The notes beneath the pieces were generated by a model. The model made no database searches, had not been told where the DNA came from, and saw nothing but the letters and a program-made list of their open reading frames with translations. DNA of 64,000 nucleotides, from the NCBI RefSeq assembly GCF_043757465.1, contig NZ_JAYVPL010000158.1, forward strand, positions 62,001-126,000, written 5' to 3'. Source of the stretch: Armatimonas sp043757465 (GTDB lineage: Bacteria; Armatimonadota; Armatimonadia; Armatimonadales; Armatimonadaceae). Both the position numbers and the translations under genes were made by a program. Below, in pieces: positions 39,987 to 49,168 of the stretch (positions are counted from its first letter, which is position 1; the number at the start of each line of letters is the position of its first letter).

Positions 39987-40772
39987 TCAGAACGCCTCGC
40001 CGACCGTTTTATTTTTCACGGCCTCCTGCCAGCGCAGATCCTCGGGGCAGTAATAGCCATCATGGAGCGTCGCACGCCGAGTGTACGTTACGTAGTTGCC
40101 CAGATGCCAGCCACAGGCGCGGTAGAACGCCACATCGCCCGCAAAAAGTGGCACAGGGAGAGCGCCGGGCATCGCCCGGGTGTAGTCCAGGCAGCGCCGC
40201 TCGCACTCCTCAGGCGTGGCGGCATCCGTGAGCGCCGGGCCGGGCGGTGGGATGCACGGAAAGTGTGCCGTCTCGTCGGGGAGATCGCCGCGGCTATGGC
40301 TCCCCGGCACCACCCACAGACAGTGGTCGTCGTAGAGCGCTCCGTTGAGCTGGTTGAAGAGCCGTCGGTCACGTATCGCCCGGAAGAACGCGGGGACATC
40401 CATACCCGGTACGTTGTAGCCCCAGTCGCGGTGCCATGCGGTGCACCAGGCCCGGTTTTGCGGCTCAAACAAGATCCCCATGATCTGGCTGGAGGCATGC
40501 TCCGGCCCAAGAATATTCGCGACGGCGGCACGCATCCCTGGTAGTGCATGGAAGTCATGAAACGGCTGGTGATTCAGCTCAGCGTACTTGTAGACAGGCT
40601 GGAGGCGCTGTGTCTGCGGCCCCTGAAGATTTCGCGCCAGCTCCCGCGCCTTCTCCGCCTCGCGCCGTAGGTCGGTCAGCAGCGATGGCGGGATCACGCC
40701 GCGCAAAACTGTCAGCCCCGCGCCGTAGTACTGGTCGCGGTGCAGCTCGGAGTAGGTAAACTCAGTGTCCAT
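39987..40772 (-). CDS. PhyH-like Fe(II)/2-oxoglutarate dioxygenase
   Basis: A 261-residue member of the phytanoyl-CoA dioxygenase family. Iron ligands H114 and D116 are in T-A-W-H-R-D-W-G; the distal His is in G-W-H-L-G-N-Y. V-V-P-G-S-H-S-R-G-D precedes it, as is common. The ATG at 40772 overlaps the stop of the upstream PhyH gene by 11 bp; an earlier in-frame start would extend 22 basic residues that match nothing. Tandem non-identical PhyH genes in one operon suggest successive oxidations in one pathway. Substrate unknown. Confidence 0.82.
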   Translation of the reverse strand: MDTEFTYSELHRDQYYGAGLTVLRGVIPPSLLTDLRREAEKARELARNLQGPQTQRLQPVYKYAELNHQPFHDFHALPGMRAAVANILGPEHASSQIMGILFEPQNRAWCTAWHRDWGYNVPGMDVPAFFRAIRDRRLFNQLNGALYDDHCLWVVPGSHSRGDLPDETAHFPCIPPPGPALTDAATPEECERRCLDYTRAMPGALPVPLFAGDVAFYRACGWHLGNYVTYTRRATLHDGYYCPEDLRWQEAVKNKTVGEAF

Positions 40773-41508
40773 CGCGCTTCTCGGGGATTGTGATCGCCTC
40801 CACCGGCCCCGTGCGCCAACCCGGCCCGTCGTCCGCAATAGTTTTCCAGGTCTGCCCTAGATCGCGCGTGTAGCGTACATCGTGGCGGGCGTACTGGATG
40901 GCATAGGCAACCCGGGCTTTGTCGGTGAGGTTCTTCCCGGAGCCGTGCACCGTGAGCCGCGAGAACGCCACCACATCGCCTGGCTCCATCGGCACAGGCA
41001 CACGCACCGCAGGCTCAAGCCCGCTGTTATGGTTGGTTCCCGCCACCGGGTGCAGCGTCCCCAAGTAGTGCGAGTAGGGCACCATCGCAAGGCAGCCGCT
41101 CTCCTGCGTCATCGGCACGAGCGCCACCCAGAGATTGATCCCCGGTCCGTCGAACTTCGTGTACTGGTTGTCCTGGTGAAAATGAAACGCCCCGCCGCCG
41201 CCCGCTGACTTCACGGCACTGAAGGGAAGATACAGTCTGGCCTCGCCCTCCATTAGCGCTGAGGCGATAGCTTGCAGATGAGGGCTATTGACCAGTGCCT
41301 CCACGGGAGAGTCTGCCAGGTACTCGCTGGTCTGTTTCAGCGCCGTCATCCCCAAGCCGATCTGGTTCATAATCGCCATCACATCGTCGCGTGTGGCGGC
41401 CACTTGCTCCGGCGAGAGTAGCCCCTTGAGCAAGACATAGCCGTAGGTTTTGTAGGACTCGCGCTCCGCTGGGGTGAGAGCGCGCGAGGAAATAGGGTCG
41501 TCGTTCAT
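40762..41508 (-). CDS. PhyH-like Fe(II)/2-oxoglutarate dioxygenase
   Basis: A 248-residue PhyH family protein. The iron triad is H111 and D113 (H-F-H-Q-D-N-Q) with H188 (T-V-H-G-S-G-K-N). The E-S-G-C-L-A-M-V-P-Y-S-H block and the distal A-Y-A-I-Q-Y are typical of the secondary-metabolism branch. It is the first gene of the pair with the dioxygenase at 39987; a TAGAAT hexamer lies 9 bases before the ATG. Low similarity to that partner suggests a different substrate position rather than a recent duplication. Confidence 0.82.
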   Translation of the reverse strand: MNDDPISSRALTPAERESYKTYGYVLLKGLLSPEQVAATRDDVMAIMNQIGLGMTALKQTSEYLADSPVEALVNSPHLQAIASALMEGEARLYLPFSAVKSAGGGGAFHFHQDNQYTKFDGPGINLWVALVPMTQESGCLAMVPYSHYLGTLHPVAGTNHNSGLEPAVRVPVPMEPGDVVAFSRLTVHGSGKNLTDKARVAYAIQYARHDVRYTRDLGQTWKTIADDGPGWRTGPVEAITIPEKRDGH

Positions 41509-41572
41509 CGTAGCTAGATTCTAACAGAAAAATCGCTTCTCGGGGCCGACGATGGCGAGGTACACTCACGCC

Positions 41573-42439
41573 ATGGCAGTGGAAAAAGTGGTCTACAACG
41601 GCTGGCGCGATGCGCTGCGCCTGAGCAACGGCGTGGTTGAGGCGATTGTTGTGCCGTCGGTGGGGCGCGTGATGCGCTTTGGCTTTGTCGGCGGGCCGAA
41701 CTTGCTCTGGGAGAACAAGACGGTCGCTGGCAAGCCCATCAAGCTGGGCGAGTGGGCCAACACGGGCGGCGATAAAGTGTGGGCCTGGCCGCAGGATGAC
41801 TGGCCCAATCGGATGCCCAACGCCTGGCCGCCTCCCGCCGCGCTGGATCAGGCCCCGCACCAGGCCGAGATTCTGGGCGGTTATGGCGTGATGCTCACGA
41901 GCAGCCTCGTGATCGGGTGGGGAGTGCGGTGCCAGCGTGCCCTTGTGCTAGACAAAAAGAGTCAGATGCTGGTGATGACGAGCTTCTTTCGTAAAGAGCG
42001 CGACGGTGCCGATTTCCCCGTGGCCCCGTGGACGGTGACACAAGTCAATGCCGCACCGACCGTCTGGGTGCGCAAGCGCGACGGCTCGCTCCATGCCCAC
42101 GCGCGTGACCCGAAAAACTCTACCAAGGTCTTCTTCGATGCCGATGTGCTGGCCCATGTCCAAGGCGATACACTCCTGAGTGTCCGAGCACTGGCCGCTC
42201 CTGACAACGCAGAAGCGCGCTACACAGCCCCGACCGACCGTGCCCAGATCTACTGCAACGCCGACGATCCCTGGTTTGGACAAAACGCAATGGTCCCCTA
42301 CACCGAGCTAGAGTTCACTGCCCCGCTCAAAAACCTCAAACGCGGCGAGACCATCTCGCTGATCACGGCACTTACTTTAGACAAGCTTGACCCCAAACGC
42401 CCCCTGGAGCCACAAATTGCCGGTAAGATAGCGCCATGA
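41573..42439 (+). CDS. DUF4380-like protein (mutarotase-type beta-sandwich)
   Basis: A 288-residue protein resembling DUF4380, a galactose-mutarotase-like fold: L-S-N-G-V-V-E-A-I-V-V-P-S-V-G-R-V-M-R-F-G-F-V-G-G-P-N-L-L-W near residues 15-45 and G-G-D-K-V-W-A-W-P-Q at about 65-74. The start is set at 41573 because TACACT (41561-41566) ends 6 bases before it; the upstream ATG at 41552 would lie on the 5' side of that -10 hexamer. It probably binds a sugar. It overlaps the next gene by 4 bp. Confidence 0.6.
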   Translation: MAVEKVVYNGWRDALRLSNGVVEAIVVPSVGRVMRFGFVGGPNLLWENKTVAGKPIKLGEWANTGGDKVWAWPQDDWPNRMPNAWPPPAALDQAPHQAEILGGYGVMLTSSLVIGWGVRCQRALVLDKKSQMLVMTSFFRKERDGADFPVAPWTVTQVNAAPTVWVRKRDGSLHAHARDPKNSTKVFFDADVLAHVQGDTLLSVRALAAPDNAEARYTAPTDRAQIYCNADDPWFGQNAMVPYTELEFTAPLKNLKRGETISLITALTLDKLDPKRPLEPQIAGKIAP

Positions 42440-42882
42440 AAGAACTACTTCTCCTAGCGCTGCTTCTTGGACAGCCGCCCGCCGCTCCCGCCCTCTACGA
42501 CGAGAAAGCCAACGGGGCACAACAAATTGAAAAAGCGCTCGCAGAGGCCAAGCGCGGCAAGAAAAATGTCCTCTTGCAGTTCGGGGCAAACTGGTGCCAC
42601 TGGTGCCATAAGCTCCACAAGCTCTGCGACGAAGATAAAGCACTCGCCGCCGAGCTGAAGAAGAGTTTCGTCGTGGTCTTAATTGATGTGGATAAAAAGC
42701 ACAATGAGGACATCAACCAGCGCTACGGTAACCCCACCAAACTCGGCCTCCCCGTGCTTGTGGTACTGGATGCCCGAGGCAAGCAGCTCTGGACACAGGA
42801 CTCGGGCAAGCTCGAAGAGGGCGATCACCACGACCCGGCCAAAGTCCTTGCGTTTCTCAAACAGTGGGCCCCCAAACGCTGA
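42436..42882 (+). CDS. Exported thioredoxin-like protein
   Basis: A 148-residue thioredoxin-fold protein with a short signal peptide (residues 1-19, L-L-L-L-A-L-L-L-G). The active-site motif is W-C-H-W-C (Cys54 and Cys57), and the cis-Pro is in G-L-P-V-L-V-V-L-D. The C-H-W-C type occurs in thiol-disulfide proteins of the periplasm, often acting on cytochromes or metal sites. It overlaps the previous gene (ATGA) and also has TAAGAT 6 bases before its ATG, so it may have an extra leaderless promoter. Confidence 0.85.
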   Translation: MKELLLLALLLGQPPAAPALYDEKANGAQQIEKALAEAKRGKKNVLLQFGANWCHWCHKLHKLCDEDKALAAELKKSFVVVLIDVDKKHNEDINQRYGNPTKLGLPVLVVLDARGKQLWTQDSGKLEEGDHHDPAKVLAFLKQWAPKR

Positions 42883-43205
42883 TGAGCCGACAAGAACCCA
42901 AGCGAACCGTCACCCCAGAGGGCTTTGAGTTCCCCACCAGCACCCCGCGCTTCGTCTACCACTTCCCTGTCCCAAAGACAGCCGTGAAGGTCTATCGGGG
43001 CACCTGGATCGCGGAGAACGCGGACGAGATTCGTCCCAACTTCACGATTGCGTCGGCGGATATCCCTAGGGGTAAGGAACCGGTGCTCTTCTTCCGGCTG
43101 AGCAAGCCGAACAGCGACTGGCCCAAGGGGCTCTACCGCCTCGAAATCCGCGCCGATGGCAAGCTGGTTCAAACCGTCCGCTTCGTCGTGCGAGACCCCG
43201 CCTAG
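42882..43205 (+). CDS. Unknown 107-residue protein after the thioredoxin gene
   Basis: A small beta-rich protein that I do not recognise; it has S-A-D-I-P-R-G-K-E-P-V-L-F-F-R-L-S-K and ends V-Q-T-V-R-F-V-V-R-D. It has no signal peptide. Its ATG overlaps the thioredoxin stop (TGATG), so it is coupled to that gene and closes the operon before a strong terminator. Confidence 0.55.
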   Translation: MSRQEPKRTVTPEGFEFPTSTPRFVYHFPVPKTAVKVYRGTWIAENADEIRPNFTIASADIPRGKEPVLFFRLSKPNSDWPKGLYRLEIRADGKLVQTVRFVVRDPA

Positions 43206-43223
43206 CCGGTGGCTTGAGGAAAA

Positions 43224-43257
43224 TAAGAAAGGGCGGCCAACTGGCCGCCCTTTCTTA
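43224..43257. terminator. Strong bidirectional terminator
   Basis: A perfect 15-bp stem, TAAGAAAGGGCGGCC (43224-43238) and its complement (43243-43257), with loop AACT. T-rich arm ends on both strands let it stop the plus-strand thioredoxin operon and the minus-strand symporter operon. Confidence 0.88.
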
Positions 43258-43263
43258 CTTTGC

Positions 43264-44883
43264 TTACTTCTCAGTTTTACTCGGGAAGTACTTCTCGACC
43301 GTTTCTTTGCTCGGGGGCTTGGTGCCTAGCGAGACAAAGAGCATCAGAAGCGCGGAGCCTACCACCATCGGAACCACGGGCAAGTAGCCCATTATCGTGA
43401 TCTGGGTCGGGGCGCGCAGGAAGAGTCGTCCCAGCTCCGGGTAGATAGGAAGCTCGGTAATGGGCTTCTTCTTGGGCGCCCCGGGCGGCGGCGGTGGTGC
43501 TTTGGCAGCAGCAGCTTGGGCGGCTTGCATCTTTTGGCCCATCGGCTCGGAGATATTGGTGAGGTAGCCGGTGACGAAAAGACAGATCGCCACCCAGATC
43601 GCTGCGGCCAGTGCGCCCCACTTGGTACTGCGCTTCCAGAACAGCGCGGCGATCATGATGGGCGCGAGCGCGGCAAAGCCAGAAAACGCAAAGCGCACGG
43701 CAATTTCAAAGATTCCTTGCTTTATGACCAGTGCGATCAGGTAGGCGACCACTGTTAGGACAACAATAAACCCACGGGCAAAGAGAATACTACTTTTTTC
43801 CCCGAACTTCTTGCGTCCGCCGTAGTGGTCGAAGATGTCCTTGGTGAACATGGTCGAGAGTGCAAGTACCTGGTGCGCATCGCTTCCCATTACCACGGAG
43901 ATAATTCCCGCTCCCAGAATCCCCGAGATCCAGACCGGCGCGTACTCGGTGAGGAGCTTAAGTAAGATGCCGTCGGGCTCTGCACCTTGGAGTCGAGGGA
44001 AGAGGCCTGCTCCGACAATGCCTAAGAAGACACTGGGAAGCCAGACGGCCATAATCGCCAGCGGATACGCCACAACCGTGTTCTTAAACGCGGACATCTT
44101 CTTGGCCGAGAGACACATGATGGACATGTGCGGGAACATGATCGAGCTGAGCGGGATCAGCGAGTAGCTCCAGAAGACCTCAGCGGGCATCCTCTCGCGG
44201 CTGAGAAGAAAGCCCTTCGGACTTGCTCCGAGCTTGGTCAGTACCGCACCAAAGCCACCCTCAAGGCTGCTACTGATGGCGATCAGCGCGATCGTGCCAA
44301 AGAGCATGAAGAGAATTGTCTGGAAAACATTCACCCAGACCGTGCCGCGCATTCCGCCCAAGAAGACGGTCAGGGTGACCACAAGTGTGACGAGCAGACA
44401 GCCTAGCCAGTAGGGCACGAGGCCACCGGAGATTTCTTGGAGAACTGTCCCCCCCCCGATGATCGAGATAATCATGTAGGGCACGATCATTGCGGCAGAG
44501 AGCGCGAAGATAAACGTCCCGATCCCCGAGCACTCCCAGCGGTCGCGGAAAAACGCGACCTGGGTCATGTGCCCAAAGCGTTTTCCTAAGGCCCAGAGCC
44601 GGGTGCCGATCAAGAAAATTGTCAGTGGGATCATGAACCCCGACGAGCTTGCCATCATGCCGAAGATGCCGACGCCTTGCTTGTAGGCCGCGCCGGAGCT
44701 TCCGAGAATGGCAAACGCCGTCATGTTGGTGGCGAAAAGCGAGAGGAAAAATACCATCGGGCCAATGGAACGCCCCGCCAGGAAGAAATCCTCGGTGCTG
44801 TTCTTTTTGCTCTGGCGCACAGCCACGCTACCGATATAGGTAACCACAGCCATGTAGATCAGGATAACGATCAAAGGTCCCAT
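43264..44883 (-). CDS. Sodium:solute symporter (SSS family)
   Basis: A 539-residue inner-membrane symporter with about twelve to thirteen helices. The SSS features include F-F-L-A-G-R-S-I-G-P near residue 33, G-G-G-T-V-L-Q-E-I-S-G-G and the sodium-site region around S-D-A-H-Q-V-L-A-L-S-T-M. A hydrophilic loop rich in Ala and Pro (A-A-A-A-K-A-P-P-P-P-P-G, about residues 455-475) interrupts two late helices. The ATG at 44883 has GGAGGA upstream; 11 extra codons before it overlap the DUF3311 gene. Together with the DUF3311 protein it forms the usual two-component symporter unit. Substrate unknown. Confidence 0.88.
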   Translation of the reverse strand: MGPLIVILIYMAVVTYIGSVAVRQSKKNSTEDFFLAGRSIGPMVFFLSLFATNMTAFAILGSSGAAYKQGVGIFGMMASSSGFMIPLTIFLIGTRLWALGKRFGHMTQVAFFRDRWECSGIGTFIFALSAAMIVPYMIISIIGGGTVLQEISGGLVPYWLGCLLVTLVVTLTVFLGGMRGTVWVNVFQTILFMLFGTIALIAISSSLEGGFGAVLTKLGASPKGFLLSRERMPAEVFWSYSLIPLSSIMFPHMSIMCLSAKKMSAFKNTVVAYPLAIMAVWLPSVFLGIVGAGLFPRLQGAEPDGILLKLLTEYAPVWISGILGAGIISVVMGSDAHQVLALSTMFTKDIFDHYGGRKKFGEKSSILFARGFIVVLTVVAYLIALVIKQGIFEIAVRFAFSGFAALAPIMIAALFWKRSTKWGALAAAIWVAICLFVTGYLTNISEPMGQKMQAAQAAAAKAPPPPPGAPKKKPITELPIYPELGRLFLRAPTQITIMGYLPVVPMVVGSALLMLFVSLGTKPPSKETVEKYFPSKTEK

Positions 44884-44884
44884 A

Positions 44885-45124
44885 TTAGTGCTCCTCCACC
44901 TGAATGGCAGCATCACCCAGGGCTTCGATCTCGGCTTCGAGCTTTGTGGGCCAGGCCAGCTTGACCAGAATAAACATCATGGTGGCGGCCATGCAGGCGT
45001 AGAAGGCATGATAGGCCAGTCCCACCGGCAGAACCCCCATGACGAGGCTTCTATCTTTCCAGTTCCAGAAGTCCTGGTGGAGCACGTAGACCGTGGCCAC
45101 CAGCAAGACTAGCGCATATTTCAT
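44885..45124 (-). CDS. DUF3311-type small membrane protein
   Basis: A 79-residue protein with two membrane segments. The block V-L-H-Q-D-F-W-N-W then V-M-G-V-L-P-V-G-L-A-Y-H is the DUF3311 signature. Such proteins are nearly always encoded next to an SSS symporter and probably form part of it; here the symporter ATG follows one base after its stop. Confidence 0.85.
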   Translation of the reverse strand: MKYALVLLVATVYVLHQDFWNWKDRSLVMGVLPVGLAYHAFYACMAATMMFILVKLAWPTKLEAEIEALGDAAIQVEEH

Positions 45125-45133
45125 CGTTTTTCC

Positions 45134-46777
45134 TTAAGGGGTTCCGTGCGCCTCACAGCTTGCCAGCTTTTCATGCTCCGCGCGGAGCTGTTTGGCACGA
45201 GCTGTCATTCGGGCAAGAGCGGTGGGACTCTGTCGTGGCGCGGCTTGCGCGGCTTTTGCCCCCGTTGCAATCGCATAGAGATGGGTGGGGGTTCCGACAT
45301 AGAGCGTTCCGTTAGCGATTACAGGCGACGCATAGATAGGGGCACGCATGTCCACGCGTCCCAGCTCCTTCATCACTTTGCTGGCCGCAAGAATAACAAT
45401 GTCGCCGTCTTCCGTACCCGCGTAAACTTTCCCCTCGGCCACCATGGTAGAGCCCCAGATATGGCTCTTGGAGTCGAAGCTCCAGTAGAGCTTGCCAGTC
45501 TCGGAGTCGAAGCAGTGAACAAAGCCCGAGTAGTCGCTGACAAAGACCATTCCATTGATAATCGAGGGTGTCGAGAGGGAGCGGTGAATGCTCTTGTTAA
45601 CCCAGACCGTCTTACCCGTGACGGCATCTATACAAGCTATCTGCCCGATTCCCTCGCCATGCTCTGGATCCTGCCCGATGGGCACATAGACGCGGTTTTT
45701 ATAGAGTACAGGGGTGGCGATCACCTCGCTGGGGCCATCAAATGTGGCGTACTTGAGCGGCTTGCCATTTTTCATCCGGTACTCCGGGGGGTTGCAGTCT
45801 AGCTTCCAGAGAGTCTTGAGAATGCTCTGCTCGCCGCCCACCGCACTGGCCGGATCAAAGGCGTAGCAGATGCCATCGCCCCCACCAAAGATGATCGTCT
45901 CTTTACCATTGACCAAGCCCCCTGCGGGCGAGGACCAGTTAGAGTGCATGGTCTTCGCGGAGACACCGTTGCCTTCTTCCCCAAGGTACTTGCCGGTGTT
46001 CTTATCCAAAACACAGAGCGCAGGAGCCTTGGGATTGGGAATATTGGTGTGGGTCCAGTCCACGCCGTTGCTCGTGGTCACTGTAATGGTATTGCCCAAG
46101 ATCAGCGGGCCGCAGTTGGTGATGTTGTGCGGGAAGACACCTAGCTCCTCGCGCATGTCGTAGCGCCAGAGCACATCGGCATCTTTTGCCCCCAGCGTGT
46201 GCAGCGGCTTTCCCTTGTCCGTTAAGTACTTGGCTTCGTCTTGGACACCCTGATTTCCGTTGGCCTGCCCATTGACATCCAGGCAGATTACCTCACAGCG
46301 GTTGGTGACTACATAGACCTTGTCGCCATCCACAGCGGGCGAGGAGCAGAGCCCCAGAAACTCCCAGTCGCTGACTTTCCCCGTGCCCAGCTTCGGAACG
46401 GCAAGCTGCCAGATCATCTCACCGGTCTTCTCATCTAAACACAGCAGCACCGCACGGTCGCCCTTTAGCTTCTCGTCGCGCGGACTCTCGTTGTTAGTGC
46501 CCACAAAGATCTTGCCACCCGAGACCGTCGGGTTGCCGTAGGATTGGGAGCCGAGCTTGGCCACCCACTTGACGTTTTTGGTCGTCGCCAGGTCAATCTC
46601 TTCGGTGCTGCCCTTATAGCGGCCCGGATCCCAGGTGACGGCGATATTTTTCTCGGACGAAACCATGTTGCGCGATGCGCCCCCGCCCCAGAACGGCCAG
46701 TCCGCCGCCTTTACCGTGAGCGCCGCCGCCATGCTCAGTGCGAGCAGTGATGTTGCAAGTAGTGCGTTTCTTTTCAT
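45134..46777 (-). CDS. Secreted PQQ-type beta-propeller protein
   Basis: A 547-residue protein with a signal peptide (residues 1-24, cleavage after V-K-A). The rest is a PQQ-like eight-bladed propeller with blades such as L-D-E-K-T-G-E-M-I-W and F-D-S-E-T-G-K-L-Y-W-S-F. Two cysteines of outer-loop type occur (V-T-N-R-C-E-V-I-C-L). No quinoprotein dehydrogenase signature is clear, so it may be structural or a binding protein. It ends 9 bases before the DUF3311 gene, so propellers and symporter share an operon. Confidence 0.8.
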   Translation of the reverse strand: MKRNALLATSLLALSMAAALTVKAADWPFWGGGASRNMVSSEKNIAVTWDPGRYKGSTEEIDLATTKNVKWVAKLGSQSYGNPTVSGGKIFVGTNNESPRDEKLKGDRAVLLCLDEKTGEMIWQLAVPKLGTGKVSDWEFLGLCSSPAVDGDKVYVVTNRCEVICLDVNGQANGNQGVQDEAKYLTDKGKPLHTLGAKDADVLWRYDMREELGVFPHNITNCGPLILGNTITVTTSNGVDWTHTNIPNPKAPALCVLDKNTGKYLGEEGNGVSAKTMHSNWSSPAGGLVNGKETIIFGGGDGICYAFDPASAVGGEQSILKTLWKLDCNPPEYRMKNGKPLKYATFDGPSEVIATPVLYKNRVYVPIGQDPEHGEGIGQIACIDAVTGKTVWVNKSIHRSLSTPSIINGMVFVSDYSGFVHCFDSETGKLYWSFDSKSHIWGSTMVAEGKVYAGTEDGDIVILAASKVMKELGRVDMRAPIYASPVIANGTLYVGTPTHLYAIATGAKAAQAAPRQSPTALARMTARAKQLRAEHEKLASCEAHGTP

Positions 46778-46787
46778 AATTTTTTCT

Positions 46788-46858
46788 CCAACCCCCTAGC
46801 CCCCGCCCGGCGGGGGAATCCAACTTGTCCCCCCGTTACACGGGGGTTAGGGGGTGGG
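46788..46858. repeat. Inverted pair of family-B palindromic repeats between two propeller genes
   Basis: Copy 46825-46858 matches the rhaD-embedded copy at 26245-26278. Copy 46788-46816 is a partial second copy in the opposite direction. Together they form a compound hairpin with outer arms CCAACCCCCTAG and TTAGGGGGTGGG. The pair occupies nearly all of the 81-bp gap between 46777 and 46859. Confidence 0.8.
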
Positions 46859-49156
46859 TTAGTTGGGTTTCACCGAGATATTATCAACATAGACTTTATA
46901 AAGCGACTGTGGCGCAAAACCAAAGAGGCCCGGTGCACCTTGCTTATGGACATTCTTATGCGGCACTTCAATCGTCCAAGCTGTTGGCTCGGTCTCCTCT
47001 TTTTTCCAGACCTTGGCACGCACCACGCCAGAGACGCCATCTGCATTCACATCCACGCGAGTCTTCATGCGGTACCAGACTTTTGCCTGAATCTTGAAGG
47101 GGACAGTGGCTTTGATGCGCTCTTGATTGGAGTTGACTTCCAGCTCATCGGCGTTGCCATTGAGGATAATATAGTAGCGCTGGTTGATCACACCCACCGT
47201 TGACTTGGTGCGGCGGTTGCCATCCACCATGATGTCCGTCTCCAGTGTGTAGTTTTTCTCGCTTGGGTGGCCGAAGAAGACTGTCGCGCGCTGGAAGGCG
47301 ATATTGTCCAGCGTTTTAGCGAAGACTTTATTGCCATCGAGCTCACGCACATCGAACTTGAAGCGTGCCCCGATCCACGGGAGCGGCGGGTAGGCGAACT
47401 TGGCGGTCGGATCGAGCGTGTCGGGCTCGGCAGGTGAGAAACTCTCAAAGTCTTCGGTGTAGGGCAGGGCGGTTAAGACGCGGCCCCGCATGATTCCCTT
47501 GAAGCCATTGAGCGTCGCTTGATACGCGCCCGCTGATGTCTTCGTCCCCCCGATAATCTCGCCGTTCTCGAACTTGGCATCCAGAAGTGCACGGACTTTG
47601 GCAGTCGGGGGGACGTACTGCTCAAAAGTGGCTTTACTCGCATCAAAAGTCTCGGTCACAAACCCATTGGCGTCAATTCCGCGAATGCTCAGCTTCACCT
47701 TCTCGCCGGGCCTTAAAACCACTTCCGAGGGCACGATCTGCAGAGCTACCGTCGGGCCTGCGAGCTTCTTGGGCGCGCCGACGGAGGCAATCACGGCCAT
47801 GGGCTTGCCGCCGGGCTTGCCGTAGCAGTAGAGTCGCTCGGTGGAGAAGACATAGACTTTTCCATTGTAGACCGAGGGAGCCCCGATGCAGCGGCCAGCG
47901 AGCTGGGTCTTAGCGAGCACTTGCGCTCCTGCTGCGCTGGGTTTCAGAATATAGAACAGGCCATTTTGAAACGGCACGTAGAGCTTTCCCTCTGCGTAGG
48001 TTGGGGAGGCGTGGAGCTGATCGGGGGCGAGCTTCTGCTTCCAGAGAATCTTACCCGTCTCCGCATCAACGCAGTCCAAAAAGCCTGTTTTATCCGTGAG
48101 ATAGAGATTTCGCCCGACCAGAACCGGAGTGCTAGAGACGGCAGAGAGATCGTCGTTGCGCCATGCCTCGGAAGATTTATCCAGCACCGGCGGTCCAGGC
48201 GCGGCTCCGGGTGTCAGCGGCTCGGCGGGCTTGGGTTCGCTCAGAACCTTCACCGATGTCATGCGCCCCGCGTTGCTGGCATCTATATTCTCATCAGCGT
48301 GAATACAGATCGCGGTTTCCTCACCCTTGGTGTTCTTGTACATCACCATGGTGGCGTTCATACCGCCCGCGGAGATCGGGTAGCGCCAGATCGGCTCGCC
48401 CGTGCGCGCATTGACCGCGATCATGCTACCATCACCCGCGCCGCTGTAGAAGACCTGCTTGCCGTTGCGCCAAGCGAAGATGGGTCGCCCGAACGTATTA
48501 TCTTTTGGCGCAAGCCCTGGGCTACACGACCAAACAAGCTGGCCGGATTTTTTGTCGAATGCGTAGAGGCGATCCATCGCCGCCCCATCGCCGCCCCAGT
48601 TGCTGGTGATGCCCCGGACAATCACTAAGTCATCCAGAATGGTCGGAGCGCCCGTGCGGCCATTAGTGAACGTGAGGCGGCCTAGCTCCTCCATCGTCGC
48701 GTGCTGAAAGAGCGGCTTACCATCAGCCGTGAAGCAGGCAAAGATCCCCGCCGATGTCAGCATATAGACATTGCCGGTCTCGGGGTCCACTGTCGGGCTC
48801 CCAATGGCGTATCTATCGTAGGTAATGTCCGAGAGGTAGTCTGAAAAACGCTTCTCCCAGAGCTTCTTGCCCGTCTCGGCATCGGCGCAGAGCAGCACTT
48901 CCTGAAGATCGGCCCCAACCCCATCGTAGCCCAGTGCATAGACCTTCCCATTGGCGATCACAGGAGTCCCGCCCCCTGCGAGCTTCACGCTCCAGAGGGG
49001 TGCGGTCAGTGTGGTGGGAAGGTTCTTCTCCAGAGAGATACCCGTTCCCGCCGGGCCACGCCAGTTTAACCAGCCCTGCACATCAGCCAGAGCGGCTCCA
49101 CTTCCCATCAAAGCGGTGAGACCCGCTGCAAGCACTAGTATTCTTATTCTTTTCAT
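46859..49156 (-). CDS. Secreted PQQ-type propeller protein with C-terminal carbohydrate-binding-like domain
   Basis: A 765-residue protein with a signal peptide (cleavage near A-L-A-D, residues 1-25). Residues 30-450 form a PQQ-like propeller (C-A-D-A-E-T-G-K-K-L-W, N-A-R-T-G-E-P-I-W-R-Y). After an Ig-like stretch near 470-560 (P-S-E-V-V-L-R-P-G-E-K-V-K-L-S) the C terminus (about 580-765) resembles a concanavalin/LamG-like fold with F-K-I-Q-A-K-V-W-Y-R-M-K-T-R-V-D. It is likely a surface protein that binds carbohydrate or polymer. Confidence 0.75.
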   Translation of the reverse strand: MKRIRILVLAAGLTALMGSGAALADVQGWLNWRGPAGTGISLEKNLPTTLTAPLWSVKLAGGGTPVIANGKVYALGYDGVGADLQEVLLCADAETGKKLWEKRFSDYLSDITYDRYAIGSPTVDPETGNVYMLTSAGIFACFTADGKPLFQHATMEELGRLTFTNGRTGAPTILDDLVIVRGITSNWGGDGAAMDRLYAFDKKSGQLVWSCSPGLAPKDNTFGRPIFAWRNGKQVFYSGAGDGSMIAVNARTGEPIWRYPISAGGMNATMVMYKNTKGEETAICIHADENIDASNAGRMTSVKVLSEPKPAEPLTPGAAPGPPVLDKSSEAWRNDDLSAVSSTPVLVGRNLYLTDKTGFLDCVDAETGKILWKQKLAPDQLHASPTYAEGKLYVPFQNGLFYILKPSAAGAQVLAKTQLAGRCIGAPSVYNGKVYVFSTERLYCYGKPGGKPMAVIASVGAPKKLAGPTVALQIVPSEVVLRPGEKVKLSIRGIDANGFVTETFDASKATFEQYVPPTAKVRALLDAKFENGEIIGGTKTSAGAYQATLNGFKGIMRGRVLTALPYTEDFESFSPAEPDTLDPTAKFAYPPLPWIGARFKFDVRELDGNKVFAKTLDNIAFQRATVFFGHPSEKNYTLETDIMVDGNRRTKSTVGVINQRYYIILNGNADELEVNSNQERIKATVPFKIQAKVWYRMKTRVDVNADGVSGVVRAKVWKKEETEPTAWTIEVPHKNVHKQGAPGLFGFAPQSLYKVYVDNISVKPN

Positions 49157-49168
49157 AGGTTCTTGAAA

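Noticed and set aside
43466..43520. Pro/Ala-rich coding stretch in the symporter as another repeat insertion
   Set aside because: It is a simple low-complexity loop; no stable palindrome and no second copy of the DNA sequence was seen.
47921..48628. Plus-strand frame of 235 codons
   Set aside because: Antisense to a propeller gene; no recognisable motif and no start signal.
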